A stretch of 64,000 nt of DNA from DASRBN01 sp035294305 (GTDB lineage Bacteria; Chloroflexota; Ktedonobacteria; Ktedonobacterales; Ktedonobacteraceae). Of this stretch, positions 16,876 through 25,894 are shown in pieces. Both the position numbers and the translations under genes were made by a program. The DNA is taken from the NCBI GenBank assembly GCA_035294305.1, contig DATGLD010000048.1, forward strand, positions 62,001-126,000, in the 5' to 3' direction. The notes beneath the pieces were generated by a model. It had not been told where the DNA came from. It was given only the letters and a program-made list of their open reading frames with translations, and did no database searches. Within the stretch, counting starts at the first letter, position 1, and each line of letters begins with the position of its first letter.

Positions 16876-17762
16876 AACCACTCCTCCCTTCTTGTATGCA
16901 ACGCCTCACGTAGTAGCTCCATCGCCTCGTGCCTTCGCTTCCGCACGGTTCGATCAGAAACGCCCAAAATCCTGGCGGTATCCGTTTCTGTTCTACCCTC
17001 CCAGAAAATGAGCCACACAACGGCCCGTAGTTTCTCAGGTAAATGCAGGACGAGATGCGGTATCTCCGCATATTCCACGGCCAACAAAGCCCGCCGGGCC
17101 TGTTCGTCGTCCACTTCAAATTCGATAGTTTCATCGCCGGCATGCACAACCATTGTATCCAGACTATCTATATGTTTACGCGGTATACGTTCAGGGAGTT
17201 TGCCCGGCGAGTGCTGCCATCTCCCCTCGCGCACCATAAAGGCATGATAGACATGTTTACGCTCGAAGCGCAAACAGTGCTGAAAATTCTCCTCCCAGAA
17301 CAGGCGAGTTGGATCGATCAGCATTCGCATCAGATGCTCACACAGGTCAGCATAGAGATCATTGAAAAACGCTTGCTGCTCCTCAACCCTCAAAGAAAGG
17401 GTATTAAGTACCCTCCGCACCCAAAACTCATTAGATACCTGAATATGGCGAATAATGATCGTGGCAATGCGATTACGTCCCTCAACATCACCTCTTGAAA
17501 CGGCGCTACGCAGGCATTTTACCAGCACTTCCAGTGGAAGCGCCGATTTCATAGACGGCGTTTCAATAGCGCTCCAAAAAGCCTCCGATCCATATATGGG
17601 CAAATGTTCAAATATGCCGGCCAGGTAAGCATGACGCTTGATTACTTCCTCATCGAGCGAGTCCACAAGTGATAGGTGTGTGGCCTGAGAATGCTGCTGT
17701 TCCACGGCACCCACTACCTCCGCGAGAGATAATTTTGAAGATTTCCTCTTCAGTATAGGCAT
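16872..17762 (-). CDS. divergent sigma-70 family (ECF-like) factor
   Basis: About 296 residues from the ATG at 17762; a GTG at 17789 is an alternative and neither has a clear ribosome site. The C-terminal 60 residues are a sigma region 4 helix-turn-helix: LPEKLRAVVWLIFWEGRTETDTARILGVSDRTVRKRRHEAMELL. A region 2-like helical segment is visible around FWEENFQHCLRFERKHVYHAF. The first 150 residues are unlike standard ECF factors and may sense a signal. The stop overlaps the next gene by four bases. It probably directs RNA polymerase to a small regulon that may include its own operon. Confidence 0.72.
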   Translation of the reverse strand: MPILKRKSSKLSLAEVVGAVEQQHSQATHLSLVDSLDEEVIKRHAYLAGIFEHLPIYGSEAFWSAIETPSMKSALPLEVLVKCLRSAVSRGDVEGRNRIATIIIRHIQVSNEFWVRRVLNTLSLRVEEQQAFFNDLYADLCEHLMRMLIDPTRLFWEENFQHCLRFERKHVYHAFMVREGRWQHSPGKLPERIPRKHIDSLDTMVVHAGDETIEFEVDDEQARRALLAVEYAEIPHLVLHLPEKLRAVVWLIFWEGRTETDTARILGVSDRTVRKRRHEAMELLREALHTRREEWL

Positions 17763-17896
17763 GATGGCGCAAAAGGTCAATGGTAACACTGCATGGGCTA
17801 CCAGGCAGCAGTAATCGCCAGGACGCCGCTAGATAGCTGTTCCTCCCTTCCGATTCATGATCACCCCGCCCTACTTTCTTTAAGTCTCTCGCGACG

Positions 17897-17932
17897 AAAA
17901 AAGCGGAAGCACCACATAATTTCCGCTTTTTT
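17897..17932. promoter_or_regulatory. 12-bp inverted repeat with A/T-runs between divergent genes
   Basis: Arms AAAAAAGCGGAA (17897-17908) and TTCCGCTTTTTT (17921-17932) enclose a 12-nt loop. It has the form of a two-way intrinsic terminator, yet it lies upstream of both flanking genes. A TTGACA (17932-17937) overlaps its right end, so it could also be an operator or attenuator. Confidence 0.5.
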
Positions 17933-17987
17933 TGACACGACGCGTATCTATGAGAATGAGACCACAAACAAACTGGAGGTTTATAGC

Positions 17988-18956
17988 ATGGCAGAGCGAT
18001 TTGCCCACCATGGCACCGCGCCTGAACCACTTCGCATCAGAGATTTCCTGGTAAAGAGCGCCATCTTTGGATGGCTGTTTGCGACAGAAGTGCAGATGCG
18101 CAAGGCAAACAATGGTAAGCTGTTTCTCGATCTTACCCTACGCGACCAGCTCGGGCACGAAATCACCGGTCGTTACTTCGACCCACCAGGCAATGAGGCT
18201 CTTTTGCCAAGGGAAAGTACGGTTGTACTTTTAGAGGGAATCGTCGAAAAATTCAATAACCAGGTCTATATACGCCTGTCACAGGCCATGACAGATGAAA
18301 CTGCTCCATCGGAACTGTTCCTGCCCGCAACTCGCCACCCCCTGGCCCAGCTTGAGCGGAACCTGCAACAACTTATAGACAAAGTCTATCACCCTGACTT
18401 GCATGATTTGCTCGAAAGCTGCTTTACTCCCGAAGTCGTCGCGCGTTTTCGCCGCTGGCCAGCGGCGGTGCGGCATCACGGAACAGCCATTGGAGGATTA
18501 CTGGAGCATACTGTACAGGTGGCCTTGATCGCCGATAGGATGACGCAGATGTACCCCTGCAACGCAGACCTGGTGCTGGCAGGGGCGCTCCTCCACGATA
18601 TTGGTAAATTGGAGGAACTGGAAGAGCAGGTTGGATCGGGCTTCACGCCTGATGGCCGCATGTTTGGCCATATTGTGCGCGGTTTGCAATATGTTCAGGA
18701 GCGGGCACAGCAAATTAGTACACTAGACATGGCCACGCGCAATGATCTGCTGCATATCATTCTGGCCCATCACACCAGGGAATATGGCTCACCCGTAAGT
18801 CCCGTGAGTATTGAAGCCTTGATCGTTCACCTTGCCGATAAGGCAGAGGCCAGCCTGAGCGGTTTTATTGAACATTGCGAACGCACGACAGGCCCCGACG
18901 GCTGGTCCTCCTACAGCGCTAAATATGGAGGGCAGCTGAGAATGCCTGCATTGTGA
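17988..18956 (+). CDS. 3'-5' exoribonuclease YhaM-like, OB-fold plus HD domain
   Basis: 322 residues from the ATG at 17988, which follows GGAGG at 17975-17979; in-frame codons further upstream cover a terminator-like repeat. Residues 15-110 form an OB-fold with FLDLTLRDQLGHEITGRYFD, and residues about 155-300 an HD phosphohydrolase domain: GGLLEHTVQVALIAD, GALLHDIGKLEEL (HD pair), and LAHHTREYGSPVSP, closing with ALIVHLADKAEASL. This is the layout of YhaM, which degrades RNA and single-stranded DNA 3' to 5' with metal. The gene converges on glgA with only 20 bp between stops. Confidence 0.88.
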   Translation: MAERFAHHGTAPEPLRIRDFLVKSAIFGWLFATEVQMRKANNGKLFLDLTLRDQLGHEITGRYFDPPGNEALLPRESTVVLLEGIVEKFNNQVYIRLSQAMTDETAPSELFLPATRHPLAQLERNLQQLIDKVYHPDLHDLLESCFTPEVVARFRRWPAAVRHHGTAIGGLLEHTVQVALIADRMTQMYPCNADLVLAGALLHDIGKLEELEEQVGSGFTPDGRMFGHIVRGLQYVQERAQQISTLDMATRNDLLHIILAHHTREYGSPVSPVSIEALIVHLADKAEASLSGFIEHCERTTGPDGWSSYSAKYGGQLRMPAL

Positions 18957-18976
18957 CGAAAGATGCCGGAGCACAA

Positions 18977-20446
18977 TCATTGACCACTGTTGTGAAATGC
19001 GATGGCATCGCGGTAGACATCGACATAGGCTGTTGCGGATGCATGCCAGGAATGATCTGCGGCCATAGCGTGCTGTTGCAATGTACGCCAGATGTCTTTG
19101 AAACGATAGAGCTCCAGGGCGCGCACAATGGCAGCAAATAGTTCCCAGGGATCATAATGGGTGAAAGCGAAACCATTGCCCTGCCCTGTGTTTGGATCAT
19201 ACTCCTGCACCGTATCTGCCAGGCCGCCGACACTATGCACGATGGGCACGCTGCCATAGCGCATAGCAATCAACTGGCCCAGACCACAGGGTTCAAAACG
19301 CGATGGCATCAAAAACATGTCGCTGCCCGCGTAAATCATCTGGGCCAGTTCTGTATTGAATGTCAGAAAAGTAGCGACCTGATCAGGATAGCGGACCGCC
19401 AGGTTCTGAAACATTTCGTGATAATGCTGATCGCCGATACCCAGGACAACGAATTGGATACCCTGGGCAAACAAAGGTTGAACAATCTGCGCCAGGAGAT
19501 CAAACCCTTTCTGGTCTGCTAGCCGTGAGATCATGGCGATCAAGGGGATGTCAGGCCTGAGGGGAAGATGCGCCCTTTCTTGCAGCGCGCGCTTATTTTC
19601 GGCGCGTTTATCCAGCGTTTCGGCATCATATCGCGCGGCAATGTAATGGTCGGTAGCGGGATTCATTTCGGTATAATCGATACCGTTGAGAATGCCGAAG
19701 AGGCGGTCACGACGAGAGCGCAGCAGTTGATCGAGTTTCTCGCCATAAGTTGGAGTAAGTATTTCTTGCGCGTAGCGCCGGCTAACCGTTGTCACGGCAT
19801 CCGCAAACAGGATGCCACGCCCCATGATATCGACCACATTGGCGAGTTCGACGATTTGTGGATAGAGGAAACCACCCGCAGCTACACCCGCAACCTCGAG
19901 GATGCGATAACCAAAAATGCCTTGATACGCGAGATTGTGGATGGTATACACAGTCGCAGTTGCAGTAAAGAAAGGATCATCGCGATACACAGTATGTGTC
20001 CAGTTGGGCACGATGCCAGTTTGCCAGTCATTGCAATGAATCACGTCGGGGGACCAGTTCAAAGCGCGCGCTGCTTCAAGCGCGGCGCGGCAAAACAGGA
20101 TAAATCTTTCTCCATCGTCGGTATAGCCGTAAATATTCTCGCGGTCAAAATAGCGTGGAGCATCAATAAAATAGACCGGTATGCCATTGCCAATGCTGCC
20201 CCGTAGCACACACACTTGCTCGTGAAAACTGGACATCCGCACGGTGAGCGAATCAACAACGGCCTTCAATTCGAAACGTTCCATGGAAATCTGCCCATAG
20301 CGAGGCATCACTATGCGCACATCATGTCCCAATTCCTGCAGGGCCTTCGGCAAGGCACCTACCACATCGGCCAGCCCGCCCACTTTAGCAAACGGCACCG
20401 CTTCGGCGGCCAGCATCAGTATTTTTAGTGGCTGTTGGTCGTGCAT
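18977..20446 (-). CDS. glgA: glycogen synthase (ADP-glucose type)
   Basis: 489 residues, standard length for GT5 bacterial glycogen synthase. It extends the alpha-1,4-glucan chain from ADP-glucose. Family marks: KVGGLADVVGALPKAL near residues 21-36 (nucleotide-sugar binding), HCNDWQTGIVPNW, a mid-protein GILNGIDYTEMNPATD, and the C-terminal MPSRFEPCGLGQLIAMRYGSVPIVHSVGGLADTV containing the catalytic glutamate. ATG is preceded by GGGGAG. The rest of the glycogen pathway (glgC, glgB) is not in the window. It is separated from the upstream bc-complex membrane gene by a long palindrome. Confidence 0.95.
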   Translation of the reverse strand: MHDQQPLKILMLAAEAVPFAKVGGLADVVGALPKALQELGHDVRIVMPRYGQISMERFELKAVVDSLTVRMSSFHEQVCVLRGSIGNGIPVYFIDAPRYFDRENIYGYTDDGERFILFCRAALEAARALNWSPDVIHCNDWQTGIVPNWTHTVYRDDPFFTATATVYTIHNLAYQGIFGYRILEVAGVAAGGFLYPQIVELANVVDIMGRGILFADAVTTVSRRYAQEILTPTYGEKLDQLLRSRRDRLFGILNGIDYTEMNPATDHYIAARYDAETLDKRAENKRALQERAHLPLRPDIPLIAMISRLADQKGFDLLAQIVQPLFAQGIQFVVLGIGDQHYHEMFQNLAVRYPDQVATFLTFNTELAQMIYAGSDMFLMPSRFEPCGLGQLIAMRYGSVPIVHSVGGLADTVQEYDPNTGQGNGFAFTHYDPWELFAAIVRALELYRFKDIWRTLQQHAMAADHSWHASATAYVDVYRDAIAFHNSGQ

Positions 20447-20490
20447 TTCTCTACTCCCCTACGTTGCCATTTCCTGCATTATAGCATGAG

Positions 20491-20568
20491 GATATGAGGG
20501 AAAAAAGAGCAAAAGAGAGGAGCACAAGGCCTTGTGCTCCTCTCTTTTGCTCTTTTTTCCCTCATATC
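20491..20568. terminator. 78-bp perfect palindrome, probable transcription terminator
   Basis: Every base from 20491 to 20529 pairs with its mirror in 20530-20568, giving 39-bp arms with no spacer and a GGCC centre. Each arm is strongly purine- or pyrimidine-rich. It covers the stop codon of the membrane protein gene (20562-20564) and separates it from glgA. Such a hairpin would stop transcription in both directions. Confidence 0.7.
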
Positions 20569-22049
20569 TTATAGCGGTTACGCGTCAGGAAGTAGAACTG
20601 AACGGCGGCGAGCACACCGGTGATGATAATGACCAGAACCGCGTTGATACTATTGGTTATACCGGCATTCAACCCGGCTCCAGCAACGAAAGGTATGTTC
20701 GGGTTTGTCTCTCGGAAACCAGGTATGGAGAAGAAGGCAAATGCCGTCAAGTAGATCAGCAAACAGGTGCCTATGACTAACCACTGACCCAGACAACCCA
20801 GGTTGTTTTCTCCCACGACGGCGAACTCGCGGCGCGCGACGCTTGTCCAGATGGCAGCAAGGATAAGGCTACCGCCACTGATCAGCATAGCAATTAAAAG
20901 CTCATCTGGATGCATGTGAGTAACCAGCGTTGCCAGTGCAAGCAATGCCGCCGTCGTCACTCCCGCGATGACGACAAGATTGCGCCTGGTCTTCCAGAAA
21001 GCTACGGCCGCCATCAACAGGACGAAGTTATTCATGGTGATAACGGCATCTATAATATATCCTGCTTGCTGGGAGAAGCCGCAACTTTGAGGAACGGCGG
21101 ATAGTTTGCCACAGACCGTCAGATAGCTACCGAGTCCGATGAAGGTCCAGGAGTGTATCCATGTGATTAATGGATAAATCAAAAACCAGGCAAGCAGGCA
21201 AACTGCTCCCACCTGCGCAACTACGATACCTGTAATGTACAGGTTCGACATCGTGCGTTTGCGTACCGGGCGCATTAGGTAGTGCAGGCGCAAGGCAAAA
21301 GCTCCCAGGGTGCAAAAGATGGCGGCCCCCAGAACAACATTCAAAATGGTATCTATAATAGCCAGCCCGGTGAATGGTCCAGGACACCCTTTAGCCGCGT
21401 TGATAGCATAGGGGCACTGCGGGTAAATCATGGGCGCTAAGGATTGGTCGGTAACGAATGTATAAAAAAACATAAAGGCGACCAGCAAAACGCTGCCAAC
21501 GATGAGCAGGATGCGAATCGGGCGTGTCGTACCAGGATCGCTACGATCTGGATTGCGCTGCTCACGGAGCGCAAGCATGCTATAAAAGACCATACCAATG
21601 CCGACAGACATAATGACTGTACCCAGCATCACAAAGTCTATCGCCGCCGGTTCCAACCAGAGCACATTTCCACCCAGGACGGGATTCCAGTAGACATTGG
21701 GAGCCGGAAAATACTGGTTTCCTGTATAAGCCGCCCATAAAAGCAAGAGCAAGCCAAGAACGCCAAGAATCACTCCCAGGCCGGTGAAAATAATCGGTGG
21801 TATCAACGGTTTGGGATCAAAGAGCATTACGATCACCTGGATAATGACGAACGCGGCAATACAAATGACTCCCAGCGCCAGCACACCTTGCTCAAAGCCG
21901 GTGAGTGAGGAGGAGGTCATCTCCAGGTTAATATAACTGGGGATTTGCCCGATGAGCAAGGCGGCTATGAAGAAAAAACCGACGCCAAATATCATTGCCC
22001 TCGACCAGGATATGCGATCAGGCACCTCCCGTTGTGTAGCTTGTTGCAT
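20562..22049 (-). CDS. large polytopic membrane protein of the cytochrome bc operon
   Basis: About 495 residues from the ATG at 22049 (GGGA about ten bases before it; a TTG at 22058 is adjacent to the same site). I count roughly 12-13 hydrophobic helices, with short loops. Two extracytoplasmic-looking loops carry cysteine pairs (CPYAINAAKGC and CGKLSAVPQSC). No quinone, heme or metal signature is obvious and I do not recognise the family. As the last gene of the bc operon it is probably a membrane partner or assembly factor of that complex. Its stop codon lies inside the 78-bp palindrome. Confidence 0.7.
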   Translation of the reverse strand: MQQATQREVPDRISWSRAMIFGVGFFFIAALLIGQIPSYINLEMTSSSLTGFEQGVLALGVICIAAFVIIQVIVMLFDPKPLIPPIIFTGLGVILGVLGLLLLLWAAYTGNQYFPAPNVYWNPVLGGNVLWLEPAAIDFVMLGTVIMSVGIGMVFYSMLALREQRNPDRSDPGTTRPIRILLIVGSVLLVAFMFFYTFVTDQSLAPMIYPQCPYAINAAKGCPGPFTGLAIIDTILNVVLGAAIFCTLGAFALRLHYLMRPVRKRTMSNLYITGIVVAQVGAVCLLAWFLIYPLITWIHSWTFIGLGSYLTVCGKLSAVPQSCGFSQQAGYIIDAVITMNNFVLLMAAVAFWKTRRNLVVIAGVTTAALLALATLVTHMHPDELLIAMLISGGSLILAAIWTSVARREFAVVGENNLGCLGQWLVIGTCLLIYLTAFAFFSIPGFRETNPNIPFVAGAGLNAGITNSINAVLVIIITGVLAAVQFYFLTRNRYKI

Positions 22050-22139
22050 AGATTGCAATCCCTTTCAACACTCTGCGCCTTTCGTTCTCCAATACAGGCA
22101 GGGCGAAAGGCGTCTCACAAGATGTATGATGCGAACGAT

Positions 22140-23132
22140 TTATGGCACAATAGTAATCTCAGCAACCATATCAGGATGAATCTGGCAGTAGTAGACGACC
22201 TCGTGATTGCTATTGAAGTTGTAAGCTGCCATCGTGACCGTCCAGGAAAATGACTGGCCCGGCTGGATATACTTTGATGGTGAACTACCTGAGTCGAATA
22301 TATTCGAGGCCGGCGTTGGAGAAGTGGGGTTCTCGCCTTTCATCGCAGTTACGGTATGTGGCGTAGTGCTCTGATTGACCCAGGTAATAGTAGTGCCTAC
22401 CTTGACCTTGATATTGATATACTGGAAGCACGCCGGAGTGCAGGTAGCGCCAGAGGGCGGCTGGATGATATTAACAGTTACACCCTTCTGGTTCGTAAAA
22501 TCCTGGGGAGCGCCAAATTGTCCCGCGGCATCCCTTGCGACAGCCGTCTGATAGGTAGATGGAGCGCTTGCCTGCAGATCAGGCCCTACCTGGTTAAAAC
22601 CGTTAGCGCTTGAACCGCCGGGATAACCATTCTTCTGCAAATATGCCGGATCTGCTGAGCGAAGGAGTTCAAAGAGATATTGAATTTGATTTGAATCCAG
22701 AGGGCCATTAAAGTCTTGACTCATTGCCGGACTGAGATATTGCGAGGGATTATTGGGATTAGGAATACCGGCACTGATAATGGCGAGCAACTGCGCATCA
22801 CTCAGGTTATTTACGGCACTACTGCCATTGAGCTGCGGGCCGGTACTTAGGCCCTGTCCTTTAAGACCATGGCATTGCTGGCAATATTGCGCGTAAAGCC
22901 CGGCGCCATTCGATACAGCGAGGGTATGCTGCTGCACCTTAGCCATAGCCTCCGCATTTGTCTCCATAATCCAGAGTACGGGAATAAACATTGAGACCAC
23001 GGCCAGCATTATCAAAGCGCCATATCCAGTCTTTTCAACCGCATTTGTGCGCGAGTAGAACAGGAAGAGCAGAGCACCAACGACTATCAACAGGATAACG
23101 ATACCTATTACAGCCTGTACTGGATCTATCAT
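22140..23132 (-). CDS. membrane-anchored cytochrome c-cupredoxin fusion
   Basis: 330 residues. Two N-terminal hydrophobic helices (about 5-27 and 38-57) anchor the protein. A class I cytochrome c domain follows with heme motif CQQCH near residues 84-88 and a probable axial methionine in SPAMSQDF. The C-terminal 110 residues form a cupredoxin (plastocyanin/azurin-like): TPHTVTA supplies a copper histidine, and YYCQIHPDM supplies the cysteine, second histidine and methionine of a type 1 copper site. Both centres would face outside and shuttle electrons from the Rieske protein to a terminal oxidase or another acceptor. RBS AGGAGAGG precedes the ATG. The gene sits third-last in the bc operon after the Rieske gene. 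Confidence 0.9.
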   Translation of the reverse strand: MIDPVQAVIGIVILLIVVGALLFLFYSRTNAVEKTGYGALIMLAVVSMFIPVLWIMETNAEAMAKVQQHTLAVSNGAGLYAQYCQQCHGLKGQGLSTGPQLNGSSAVNNLSDAQLLAIISAGIPNPNNPSQYLSPAMSQDFNGPLDSNQIQYLFELLRSADPAYLQKNGYPGGSSANGFNQVGPDLQASAPSTYQTAVARDAAGQFGAPQDFTNQKGVTVNIIQPPSGATCTPACFQYINIKVKVGTTITWVNQSTTPHTVTAMKGENPTSPTPASNIFDSGSSPSKYIQPGQSFSWTVTMAAYNFNSNHEVVYYCQIHPDMVAEITIVP

Positions 23133-23400
23133 AACACACTACCTCTCCTATCGTCCTGCCATCAAATACAGAGGCGGTCCTCATGGTCGCCCGCTATACC
23201 ATCTACGGGAGTCAGACAAGACGGATAGATGCCAATTAAATAATAACGAATTGCGCGAAAATCAAGACCCGCAACCCGATTTTTCTCGTAAGGGCCACTC
23301 TTGCGGTCGCCCTCCGCCTCTCTCACCTCAAGACCCACAATCTCGTTTGTATACGTATGCAGCCTGCCAGGTAGGGGCAGCTTTTGTGCTGCCCTATCTG

Positions 23401-24099
23401 CTAGACGCTGCATGGTACGGTTGGAATAGCAATCAACCGCGTGCTAGCGTCCGGATGCTGCACAGTTTGATTCAGGGTGCCTGTACTCACTACGACATTA
23501 CCCTGGTTATCAAAGTACATAGCGAAACGGTCCAGGCTTCTAGGAGCCGGCCCATCAAGGAATTCTCCATCAACGTTATAGTGAGAACCATGACATGGAC
23601 ACTTAAAGCTATCGCAGTCATCACGGAACGGAACGGTGCAGCCCAGGTGAACGCAGCGCTGGTACAGCGCAACCCAGTAGGAGCCATCGCTATCTTTGAC
23701 GAAGTTTTCAGATTGCAACTGCTCTGTTAGATCCGAACCATGCAATAGGAAAGGCGTATCCGCGGCCAGATGAGAAATGTACGTTTTGGCGAGTTGTACG
23801 TAAAACACACCTGCCTGTCCCAATATGTAATTAGCGGGCTTGGCAGCAGGAAAGTTCGTTTTCTTGCCAACAGCGATATCTGAACCGAATTGACCCGCCA
23901 GGTTTGGATACAACATATATAATGCTCCACCCACGGCAGCAGTCGTAGACAAACCCCAGATCGCCAGCATCGATCTACGCAGGAACTTTCGTCGCGAGAG
24001 GCGCTGTTTGGCTATTTCAGCCGCTTCGGCACCTCCGCCGTGCAAGACCTCGTACTGCTGTGGTGTAAGAGCAGGTCTATCACTACTATCGATACTCAT
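23401..24099 (-). CDS. Rieske iron-sulfur protein of the cytochrome bc complex
   Basis: 232 residues. A basic RRKFLRR stretch and one hydrophobic helix (about 42-60) form a Tat-like uncleaved anchor. The Rieske domain carries box 1 CVHLGC and box 2 CPCHGSHY, the two cysteines and two histidines that hold the [2Fe-2S] cluster, with a disulfide pair available. It oxidises quinol at the outer site and passes an electron to cytochrome c or copper. AGAGG precedes the ATG. It lies between the petD-like gene and the cytochrome c-cupredoxin gene on the same strand. Confidence 0.94.
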   Translation of the reverse strand: MSIDSSDRPALTPQQYEVLHGGGAEAAEIAKQRLSRRKFLRRSMLAIWGLSTTAAVGGALYMLYPNLAGQFGSDIAVGKKTNFPAAKPANYILGQAGVFYVQLAKTYISHLAADTPFLLHGSDLTEQLQSENFVKDSDGSYWVALYQRCVHLGCTVPFRDDCDSFKCPCHGSHYNVDGEFLDGPAPRSLDRFAMYFDNQGNVVVSTGTLNQTVQHPDASTRLIAIPTVPCSV

Positions 24100-24141
24100 A
24101 TTTTAACCTCTTCTAGAGAACGGCCGGCCGAATTGATTGTA

Positions 24142-24684
24142 TTACAAATCAAAGTAGATGTGTTGCCAGGGCCAGACCCAGACCCAGCCGGGGCCGCGGA
24201 AGAAGCTACCGAACAATGTGACAACCGCCCAGAATACGGCAAACATGGTAAAAGTAACAATTGCTACTTTACGGTCGGCATAGGCACGGCTCGGGTTGCG
24301 ATCCACATACGGCAATACCGCGAGCCCAACCAGCACTAATCCGGGAACCAGCACGCCAGCAGTGGTAGGCTCGAAGTAGTGCAGGAGTTCCTGCAACCCG
24401 AGGAAGTACCAGGGAGCTTTAGCGGGGTTCGGTGTCACATTTGGATTGGCAGGCCCTTGCAGTGGGGCATCGATTTTAATCGACAGCAGCGTCACCATCA
24501 CCATCACGATGGTCGCGGCGAAAAACTCGCGCACAAGCAGGTGTGGCCATACAAAGACCGAGTCTTCCAGCGGCTTCTCAACACGTGTGATCGCTTCCTG
24601 TTTGACTACTGCTAGCGTGCGGTAGCGGCGCTGCGTCGCCGACGCTTGCGTCTGCACTCTTGGTTCTTTTTGTTCAATCGACAT
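24142..24684 (-). CDS. cytochrome b C-terminal half (subunit IV/PetD-like)
   Basis: 180 residues. The family block PNPAKAPWYFLGLQELLHYF is present, equivalent to the quinol-site PEWY region of cytochrome b, here in PWY form with three membrane helices (about 52-70, 108-126, 143-162). With the 270-residue upstream protein it makes a cytochrome b split as in b6f complexes of cyanobacteria and the menaquinol complexes of Gram-positive bacteria. GAGGAAG precedes the ATG. Confidence 0.92.
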   Translation of the reverse strand: MSIEQKEPRVQTQASATQRRYRTLAVVKQEAITRVEKPLEDSVFVWPHLLVREFFAATIVMVMVTLLSIKIDAPLQGPANPNVTPNPAKAPWYFLGLQELLHYFEPTTAGVLVPGLVLVGLAVLPYVDRNPSRAYADRKVAIVTFTMFAVFWAVVTLFGSFFRGPGWVWVWPWQHIYFDL

Positions 24685-24804
24685 GATGCGTACTTCCTCT
24701 CATCTCAATAGATAGAACCGTCTATGGCCGATCCATCGGCGCCGGGCTCAATAAATTGGCCCCAGAGCGTAATTGCCGATTTACCGGCCTCCACATCATC
24801 GCCA

Positions 24805-25617
24805 TTAACGAACTGTGCCCGTCAATGCACGCTCGGCCTGGGCTCGCGCTTCCAACTCCCTCCGAGAGGGTGGGGGTGGACCGGCTGCGCCGCCATCCTT
24901 ACGAATACGCCAGAAATGAACAGCCATCAACAGTGCACCCGCCAGAGGCAGCAGGATCACATGTCCCACATAGAACCTGATCAACGTGGCCTGGCTTACT
25001 GCTGCGCCACCAACAAGCACACTATACACCGGGCTACCCAGGATTGGCGTATATGGCGCAAGGTTGGTACCCACAGTAATAGCCCAGATAGCGATCTGGT
25101 CCCACGGCAGGAGATAACCGGTGAAGCTCAGGAACAGGGTTACAAAGAAAAGTCCAACGCCTACCACCCAGTTAAACTCTCTGGGCGGCTTGTACGCGCC
25201 ATGATAAAAGACGCGAATCATGTGTAACGTTACCGAAACCACCATCAAGTGGGCTGCCCACCTGTGCATATTGCGCGTCAGGTGACCAAACGATACCGCG
25301 GTACTCAACTGGTTGATGTTCTGATACGCCGTATTAGTATCAGGGACATAATAGAACATCAGGAAGACACCCGTGATCGTCAGCAGCAGGAATAAGAAGA
25401 AAGAGATACCGCCCATGCACCAGGTATAGGTAATCTTCATTGCCTGGCGGCTGACTTTCACCGGATGCAGGTGCAGAAACACATTACCCATCATCACCAG
25501 TGACTGGTTGAGTGGGGTATCAGGATAACCATGACGAAATATAGAGCGCCAGACCTGGCTCTCGACCATTTTCTGCGTCATGGTGTCGAGCAAGCTCTTC
25601 TTCGGTACAGAACTCAC
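24805..25617 (-). CDS. cytochrome b N-terminal half (cytochrome b6/PetB-like)
   Basis: 270 residues from a GTG start. Four membrane helices carry the heme ligands: histidines in NMHRWAAHLMVVSVTLHMIR on one helix and in RFYVGHVILLPLAGALLMAVHFW on another. The TGYLLPWDQIAIWA block is the conserved quinol-site region. The first residues (RSIFRHGYPDTPLNQSL) and cytoplasmic end are variable. It is the first gene of the five-gene bc operon; an extended -10 lies 125 bp upstream. Confidence 0.94.
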   Translation of the reverse strand: MSSVPKKSLLDTMTQKMVESQVWRSIFRHGYPDTPLNQSLVMMGNVFLHLHPVKVSRQAMKITYTWCMGGISFFLFLLLTITGVFLMFYYVPDTNTAYQNINQLSTAVSFGHLTRNMHRWAAHLMVVSVTLHMIRVFYHGAYKPPREFNWVVGVGLFFVTLFLSFTGYLLPWDQIAIWAITVGTNLAPYTPILGSPVYSVLVGGAAVSQATLIRFYVGHVILLPLAGALLMAVHFWRIRKDGGAAGPPPPSRRELEARAQAERALTGTVR

Positions 25618-25741
25618 AGTGCCTGCCTTTCAATTAAAAAGTCCGTTGCCTGCACATCACCTGGGATGCGTAGAGAGTTGGTTTTACCGCACTCGTCATA
25701 TTGGTGTTGACGGTGTGGCCTGGTGCCAAACCCTGTGGCCG

Positions 25742-25750
25742 ATTATAGCA
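25742..25750 (-). promoter_or_regulatory. extended -10 promoter of the bc operon
   Basis: On the minus strand the sequence reads TGCTATAAT, a perfect extended -10. The -35 region is not close to consensus, as is usual for extended -10 promoters. It lies 125 bp before the GTG of the first bc gene. Confidence 0.5.
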
Positions 25751-25894
25751 TACAAACTATCGTACTGTATACCTCTTATTGAAACTGAAGTGAGAAATCC
25801 TGTTTCAACACGAGAACCTGGAAATATTTCGGCCTCTGCTTTGATTGTAACGCAAACGTAAAGAATTGAGAAGAGTTCAATGGCCATATACCAC

